A stretch of DNA of 64,000 nucleotides. Source: Cinnamomum chago. Its lineage: Eukaryota; Streptophyta; Magnoliopsida; Laurales; Lauraceae. The stretch lies in NCBI GenBank assembly GCA_038049695.1, contig CP142452.1, positions 32,228,501 through 32,292,500 on the forward strand, written 5' to 3'. Below are positions 47,601 through 56,600 of the stretch, one piece after another. Position 1 is the first letter of the stretch; each line of letters opens with the position of its first letter. Made by a program: the position numbers and the translations under genes. A model generated the notes under the pieces. The model was not told the origin of the DNA. It made no database searches and saw nothing but the letters and a program-made list of their open reading frames with translations.

Positions 47601-50600
47601 TAAGTGCGGCCGGTTGTTTCCGCTTAGTCTGCCTATACAACCTAGGGATGAATCTACTTTAGCTTTTTCGAGTGTTCTTCAAAATAATGTGCATCTGTGG
47701 CACAAAAAATTAGGACATCCTAATTCGAACATATTGTTATCTTTGAAAAATTCTGGTTTGATTAATAAAATGCAGTTTTCTACTTCTGATGTCAATATTG
47801 ATTGTTCTGTTTGCAAATTAGGAAAAAGCAAAGCCCTTCCATTTTCTATGCATACCTCTATATCAGAAAAATGTTTTGATTTAATTCATAGTGACGTTTG
47901 GGGTATAACACCTGTTATTTCTCATTCTCACTTCAAATACTTTGTCACATTCATCGATGATCATAGCAGATTCACTTGGGTTTATTTTTTAAGGGCTAAA
48001 TCAGAGGTGTTTGAGGTTTTTAAAACATTTCTGGCCTATGTTGAAACACAATTCTCCACCTGCATAAAGGTTCTCCGCTCTGATTCAGGTGGAGAATATG
48101 TGTCACACAGTTTTCAAAAATTCCTCCAATCTAAGGGGATTATCTCCCAACGAACATGTCCGCATACTCCACAACAAAATGGCATTGCTGAACGGAAGAA
48201 TCGTCATTTGCTGGACATGGTTCGTTGCTTGCTACTTGAATCATCTGTTCCCCCTAGATTCTGGCCGGAAGCTCTATCCACTTCCGTTCACCTTATTAAT
48301 CGGCTTCCGTCTTCCAAACTTCACAATCAGTCTCCATATTTCCGTCTCTTTAACTCTCATCCTACATATACACATCTTCGTCCTTTTGGATGTGTTTGTT
48401 TTGTTCATCTTCCTCCTTCTGAAAGGACAAAATTGTCTGCGCAAGCTACCAAATGCGTTTTTCTTGGTTATGGAACTCATCAAAAAGGATTTGTTTGTTA
48501 TGATCCATCTCTCAAAAGAATTCGTGTTTCTCGAAATGTTGTGTTTTTTGAAAATTTATATTTTTTTTCTCACACAACTGATTCTTTCACTTCACCTCCC
48601 ATGGCTATATTACCACCTTTCTCATCCGATACTCCTTCGTCTTCTGTTGAAAGGTTCAAACCTGGAATTGTATATCGGCGACGCACGGAACCAATCACTG
48701 CTACGATACAGCCCCTTCCAGATCCACCTGATCCGGCACCTGATCCACCTCCCCTAGCCACTACATCAGAACAAGCTATCATGCCCACTCTTCGACGCAC
48801 CACGCGTGTTTCTCGGCCTCCTGATAGATATGGGTATTCTCATTCAGCCTTTCTTGCCACTCTCGCTTCTGTTAACATTCCCACTTCCTACTCTCAAGCT
48901 GTGAAACATGAATGTTGGCGGCAAGCTATGTCCGAAGAATTAGAAGCTCTACAGACTAATCATACATGGGATGTGGTTACCTGCCCCCCTACAGTTCGAC
49001 CTATCGGGTGTAAATGGGTTTACTCGGTCAAACTGAAATCTGATGGCTCTCTCGACAGATACAAGGCTCGCCTGGTCGCTCTTGGTAATCGCCAAGAATA
49101 TGGCATTGACTATGATGAAACATTTGCTCCAGTTGCAAAGATGACTACTGTCCGGATGATTATTGCCATTGCAGCATCTCAAGCTTGGCCCATTCTTCAG
49201 TTCGATGTAAAGAATGCATTTCTTCATGGTGATCTTAAAGAAGAGGTTTATATGCGTCTTCCTCACGGGTATTCCCCTTCCAGTAGTTCAGATGTGGCTA
49301 AACTAAAGCGTTCTCTCTATGGCCTTAAACAGGCTCCTCGCGCTTGGTTTGAAAAATTTCGAGACGCTTTGCTTCTGTTGGCTTTCCAGCAAAGTCCGTA
49401 TGATCCATCGTTGTTTTTACATAAGTCTCCCAGCGGTATCACTATCCTTCTTGTTTATGTTGATGACATCATTATTACTGGAACTGATTCCTCAATGATA
49501 TCTAAGCTTCAATCCTCGTTGCATCAATCATTCCATATGAAAGACTTGGGTCCCTTAACCTACTTCTTAGGTCTTGAAGTTCATCAAACAGAAAAAGGAA
49601 TCATCTTGCACCAACACAAATATGCTCTAGACCTCATTGAACTAGCAGGACTCCAGCAATCAACTCCGGTTGATACTCCTCTTGAAGTGAATTTGAAGCT
49701 CTCAAAGGATAGTGGGGATCTTCTTCCCGATGCCACGCTTTATCGGCAATTGGTTGGTAGCTTGATCTACTTGACTCATACCCGCCCCGACATTTCCTTT
49801 GCGGTTAACCTGGTCAGCCAGTATATGACTCAACCAAGGCATCTTCATTTGACGGCTGTTCGACGAATTATTCGCTACCTTCTTGGTACGACTACTCGTG
49901 GTCTATTTTTTCCGGCAGGCTCCTCACTAAATCTCATTGCTTTCTCCGATGCTGATTGGGCAGGTTGTACAGACACCCGTCGGTCCACAACTGGGTGGTG
50001 TATGTATCTTGGTGATGCGTTGATATCCTGGAAATGTAAGAAACAAGATAAAGTTTCAAGATCTTCCACAGAAGCCGAATATCGCGCCATGTCTGCTGCC
50101 TGTTCTGAAATTCTTTGGCTTCGTGGGCTACTCTCCGATCTCGGTTTTCCACAAAGCTCACCTATACCTCTCCATGCTGACAACACTAGTGCTATTCGTA
50201 TTACAGAAAATCCAGTTTTTCATGAACGAACCAAGCACATTGAAGTTGATTGTCATTTCATTCGTGATGAGTATCTACGGAACGTCATTTCCCTACCGTT
50301 CATTTCCTCTGGGCTCCAGATTGCAGACATCTTCACAAAGGGTCTCCCTCGCCCACGTCATCAATTCTTATCCAGCAAATTGATGCTTACTGATTCCACC
50401 GCATCAATTTGAGGGGGGGTGTTAACATAAGCCCATATAAGTTTGGCCCATTCATGACCCACCTGCAAAGCCCATCATATTATAGACTTGTACAGCAATA
50501 CATACTAAAATAGGAAGATTTGATTGACTGTAATTGTAGCCCAAGATTGGGGATTTCTGATCTCATATTATAGACTTGTACAGCAATACATACTAAAATA

Positions 50601-53600
50601 GGAAGATTTGATTGACTGTAATTGTAGCCCAAGATTGGGCATTTCTGATCTATATAATACAAGGATGAATCCTCAAGGAGATCATCGAATCCAATTCCAT
50701 TCTGTCTTGTTTATGAGTTATAACTCTTTGGCTTATTTCTGACATTACTTTCTTTAAATAGTTTAGTAATTTTAGTAATTTGAGATTTTAGTGATTTGAT
50801 TTATTTAGAGATTTTAGTGAGAGATTTTAAGGAGTGATTTTAGGAATCACTGAATAATAGTAGTTTCTTTATTCAGACCATTCCTCTATTATAAATAGAG
50901 AGGGATGCTTGATTGTAATGCTTATGCTATATTTTTAATAAGATTTGAGAATTATTCTTGTGAGTTCCCCTTTGGGGTATTTCCCCCAAGTGATCTTAGG
51001 ATTTCTTAGGGCTCGATCTCACCGTTGGAGGTGTAGATCTTCTCCATCAGCTATCATTATTCCTACGCCCTCCCTCCCCTCCCAAATCCAACCCAAAACA
51101 AATATGTCAAATCAAACAATGTAGCTCAAGATTTGGGAAACATTAATGTTGACCTACATGCATAGTTACGAAATTCGTTTTCTTTCATCCAAAACGGAAA
51201 AATAATTTGGGTTCAAACAATGGTCCAAACCAAATACCCCCCTTGAAAAAGATTCGGTCTGGATTTCGGATCATTTAGGCCAAAATCTAGGGTTTTGTAT
51301 CGAAACGTTGGATTTTGGATAAAATGGCCCAAGATCCATGTGTTGCAAAAAAAATATGAGAGAGAGAGAGAGAGACCAGACTTGGTTCCCGGAAAAAAAG
51401 AACGAGAGAGAGAGAGGACTGCCTAGTGGGCTTGCTGTCTGCCAGAGCTTGAGTTGCTCTACTGAAGCTCAAGCTACTGCTGGCAACCCTCTTCTCCTTC
51501 TTCCATCTCCTCCTCCTCCTTCCATCTTCTTATTTTCCTCCCCTTTTCTCCCCTCCACTTCCTCTTCCCTCTCTCCTCTCCTTCTTTTCCCTCTCTTATC
51601 TTCCCACCTTTATTCACAAGGAATGTGCGAAATGTGCCCTAACCAAGGATGCAAATAGCGGCCACTATACGTCATCGGCCGTCGCAACTGTGGCGGGCCG
51701 TATCGGCCAATGCGCAAGTGCGGCGGCCGCTAGTAGACCCCCCACTACGTTGGAGGTGTAGATCTTCTCCATCAGCTATCATTATTCCTACTCCCACCCT
51801 CCCCTCCCAAATCCAACCCAAAACAAATATGTCAAATCAAACAAATGTAGCTCAAGATTTGGGAAACATTAATATTGACCTACAAGCATAGTTATGAAAT
51901 TCGTTTTCTTTCATCCAAAACGGCAAAATAATTTGGGTTCAAACAATGGTCCAAACCAAATCCCCCCCTTGAAAAAGATTTGGTCGGGATTTCGGACCAT
52001 TTAGGCCAAAATCTAGGGTTTCGTATCGAAACATTGGATTTTTGGATGGAATGGCCAAGATCCATGTGTTGCAGAAAAAATACAAGAGAGAGAGAGACAC
52101 CAGACTTGGTTCCCGGAAAAAAAGAACGAGAGAAAGAGAGAGAGGACTGCCAGAGCTTGAGTTGCTCTACCGAAGCTCAAGCTGTTGTTGGCAACCTTCT
52201 TCTCCTTCTTCCATCTCCTCCTCCTCCTTCCATCTTCTTATTCCTCTTCTTCTTTTCCTCCCCTCCACTTCCTCTTCCCTCTCCTTTTCTCCTCCCCTTT
52301 TCATCTTCCCTCTCTCTCCTCTCCTTCTTTTCCCTCCCTTTTCTCCCCACCTTCATTCACAAGGAATGTGCGAAATGTGCCCTGACCAAGGATGCAAATA
52401 GCGGCCGCTATGCTTCATCGGCCGTCACAACTGTGGCGGGCCGTATCAGCCAATACGCAAGTGCGGCAGCCACTACGTAGTGGGGGATTATAACCCCCCC
52501 CCCCCCCGATAAGTGCTTAATTGTTTACAATCTAAGCCCTAATATTTGATTGATCTAATGCTAGTTAGAGTTGTTTTATTTGATTTTACAGTCTTTGTTA
52601 ATTTTTTTTATTCAAAGGTAAAAAGGAGCAAAAGGAGAAGAATTAAATCATTAATAAAGAAAAAAAAGACAACTCCAAAGTGTGTCACACGCCCGAGGGG
52701 GGGTCCACATCCATTGCTAAAGGTAGAATTTCAGAATTCAGGGTGTCTTATTCAAGTTAAAAGAGGAGTTCAAGAATGGAGAAAAACAAGGAGAAAAAGA
52801 ATGAAAGTTAAAGGAAGATTTCAAGTTAAAATAGAAGTCCAAAAAGAGGGGTCCCACATTCATTGTGCACGCACCAAATATGGGCCCACTTTTATTCTCA
52901 AGTTTCAGATTTAATTCCTTGCAATTAAAATTCAGATTGGTGGGCCACATGTGAGGAATTGTCAAGAAGATGCAAGTAAGATCAGAATTAGAAAGTATTG
53001 CTAATTACGAAAAGAAGACTCCTATTCTAATCTAAATAGGAAGCATGCTTATAAAGAAAGATGGAGATCTAATCATACAAGGAGAGAAGCCTAAAAAGGA
53101 GGAGATTCTTCACAAAAGAGGGCTGTTGCAAGACTTATAAATAGAAGATACAACCTAGCCATGTCCAGCCATAATACCAGCCATAAAACATCACACAAAC
53201 CATCCACAAATCAGCTACAATATCCACAAACCCTAGCAGCCGTACAACACTATTGGGAGCACCTTTGGAGCATCTTTTGGAGAGCTTTCGGAGCGAGGAA
53301 AAGGGGAAAAAGCTGCTGGCAGAATTCTTCTTCTTCTTCAATATTCAGAGTTCTTCGTATGGCTCTATATTTTATTTTGTTTTCAATTCCAGACATGAGT
53401 AGCTAATTTTTTTAGGGCTAGGGTGTAGTTGAAACCCTAGCCTAATCTATGTAGTCTCTTTTGGCATCTTTTAATTCATATTTCAGTTTTATTACATTCT
53501 AAACCATGATTTAATTGATGAGTTGTGTATATGTCATGCCAACCATGTTATGTTCAATTAATTTTAAGAGTAATTAACTTAAATTTGATTGATCTTGATG

Positions 53601-56600
53601 TTAAGCGTCTAGGGTTTAGAACAATGAATAATCTAAGTATATGCCATGCTTAGACTCATGCATTTATCATTCCCATTGTTTTTATGCATTATGTGTGTTT
53701 TGACTAGGACATATGCCATGCTTAGTTTTTGCATCATAATGAATAATTCATGTAGTATACCACTCATTAATTGGGTTTAGGGGAATAGTAATCTAGACGC
53801 ATATGCCATAGTCTAGGTTGATAGATGTCACTAATAAAATCTGATTTTTTATTAAAAGATAATAAAGGACATGCATAGGATTTGTTAGGGGAGTAGATGA
53901 AACCCTAGTTCATTCATTCATGTCTTCAATTCTAATATTAGTTGTGTGTTTTAGATTAATTTCCATTTAGCTTTTGATAGTTTAATTTACTGTTTTTAGT
54001 AGTTTAATTCAACCTTTCATCATTCAATTGTTTCTTTTAATATTCTGATTTTTAGTTGCTTTTGACATTGTTTTATCACAAGTCTTCGTGGGATCGACCT
54101 CGTACTTACAATTCACTACACTACATAGTGATCTTGTGCGCTTGCGAGTTTTAATTGTGTGCATACTAGTAGCTTATTTCTAGGTTGCTTGGTGAATAAC
54201 CACACCCCCCCCCCCCCCCCCCCCCCACAAAAAAAAAAAAAAACGACTTTAGAGTTTTTTTTTCCCCCCCCACAAAAAAAAAAAAAAACGACTTTAGAGT
54301 TTTTTTTTTTAACTTTTCTTCCTCTTTTTTTTTTTCCACTTTCACTGCTGTAAAACCTCTCCCACTACCTCTAGTAGTCCGAACTCCAATTTTCAAGATT
54401 TTCTTACTACCAAATCAAAAGATTCAACTATTCTAAGGAATCTAAAGATTCTAAACAAGATTCTTCATCTAGGTATGCATTTCTTTGTGATTTTTTTTCA
54501 ACTTTTGAGATTATCACGCTCTAACTACTATGAATCACAACATAATGGCATCATTGTCTTGTTTTATTGTAGATCCATGCTTCCTTTTGATCTTGCATGC
54601 ATATCTTTTGGTTTTTAATTTATATTGTTATTTTTATTTTTGGATTTATGTTATTTAAAAAAAAACATTATTACTTATGGAAAACTCATGAAACAACTTG
54701 AAAATAGCTTCATATTGTTAGATCTAGGTTTCCCATAGATCATTCCAACATATAAAAGCCACCGCTAGTTTCTTCCTTCCCCCTAACTATTAAAGATCTA
54801 AACCAATTAAAATCAATCTCACTAATATATATGAGGCGCGGCCAAATTTTTAGTGTATAAGAAAATAGGGACCTAGCCAAATTCAAATTTTCAATTTGAC
54901 ATGAAACGGATCCTAGCCAAATTTTACTCTAATCGGAAACAGGCCCCAGCCAAGTTTCAATCTAATAAGAAATAGGACCCTAGTCAAATTTCAATCTAAG
55001 AAAAAATGGATATGAGTAAATTTCACTTTAACAGGAAACAAGGCCCTAGCAAAATTTCACTTTAATAGGAAATCGGCCCTAGATATATTTCACTCTAATA
55101 GAAACTGGCCCATCAAATACAATTATTTTATAACAAAACGTAAAAAAAAAAAATCCCTACGAATTTAGAAATTTTTTCAATCCTAAATCTCAGCCATGTA
55201 GAAATAACATATTGCCTGTTGCATTCTTGATTAAGAATAAATTAAATGTACCAATTTATAATTTATTTTTAAATTTTGATATTTTTTTATATACAATATA
55301 AAAATATGGATAAAGATAAGCTTCATTATACACACTGGGGGCAGAATAGGCACACTCGTGAATATTTTTGGGATTTGATTGGAAAGCCACCGCATAAATT
55401 CTGCAAATACAACTAAAACGGAAAAATCCAGTGATGATGCAAGTACAGATAAAATTGATATGAATATTATAGAAGAGCTTTCCACACATGTAAAAAGGGT
55501 ACAGGTGCTAGAAGGTTTTACTGCTTTATCCTCCACTCGTGTGGCTTCTGGAGTAGCTGCTTATACAAGATCTTCTACTTACATAGTGTACACATCTTCA
55601 TCTAACCCTGAGGGCCCGTTTGACAATTTACTAGGTTAGTAGAAGTAATGTAAAGCTTCCATTTTTCAAGGGGTCACATCAAAAGTTATCTTCAAAATTC
55701 CCTACTACTTTTTCAAAAATAAGTCAAAAAGCAACCTCCTTTCTCCGCTAAATAACAAAAAACACTCACTTACACAAAAAGGGAAAAAGATTCTCTATCA
55801 ATCCACTAAAAACAAAATATCATCATAACCCCCTTATATTTTATTCTCTCTTGATTAGATGTTTTACATCACTTTTACTTTAGTAGTAAATTGCCAAACT
55901 GGCCCCATGGATTTTCAATTTGGAAGCCATAAATTACATGATAGGTATGCATCTAATATTCAAAACTTATATATGCTCTATTTCTCATGGCAGCATTCGC
56001 GTTCTTTATGGGAACTGCACAACAGTTGTAGATGAGGGACCTGTTGATGTTTCTCAGTGTTTATCTTTTCCTTCTGTCTTGCATGTTCCCCAATCTTCCC
56101 ATAGTCTAGTTTCTATTATCACCCTAACAAAAACCCCAACTTTTATCATATTTATAAACCAGTCCAACTCCATAGTACCCTAATAATTACAAAAAGGTCC
56201 CCACCATCACTCCTAACAACTTGCACATATTATTTTACCAAAGAATAATGTGGTCAACAGCCCATGTCAAAACAATTATCTTTCCACAATAACATCAATC
56301 GCATCCAAAGATGTGTCCTCTCATGGATTCACATAAATCATAACCTATATCTCAAAATTGATATTTTCCGTATTCAAAACACATTAGAACTTTCTTTTAT
56401 TATTATTTTTTTTCTTTTCTGGCAAAACAGATTAGAATTTTACAAAAGTATGCATCGCAAATTCAGCCAACCCCAAATTGATGGGATAACTGATAAGGCA
56501 GCATTGATGATGATGATATGCATCACTGGATCACTAAGGAAAACAAAAATAATTCAACTAGCAGGACATAACCTATCAAGTCTACGTATTCTTATTCCAT

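Larger units (their letters stand above)
45269..50744 (+). mobile_element. Ty1/copia LTR retrotransposon 3, intact, identical LTRs, in the 12.5-kb MRPL46 intron
   Basis: Two 325-bp LTRs (45269-45593 and 50420-50744) show no difference in my base-by-base comparison. The target duplication TTACT flanks them (45264-45268 and 50745-50749). Primer site, a single uninterrupted polyprotein frame and purine tract are all present. Everything expected of an autonomous, recently inserted element is here. It is inserted antisense to MRPL46. Confidence 0.97.

Noticed and set aside
51338..52480. Frames of 60-170 codons rich in Ser, Pro and Leu
   Set aside because: They are translations of GAGA and CT tracts in the tandem duplication and differ between the two units by frame.
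55379..55639. Plus-strand frame with acidic, Ser/Thr-rich composition as a gene
   Set aside because: No start context, splice signals or known homology; it overlaps the beginning of a MITE.
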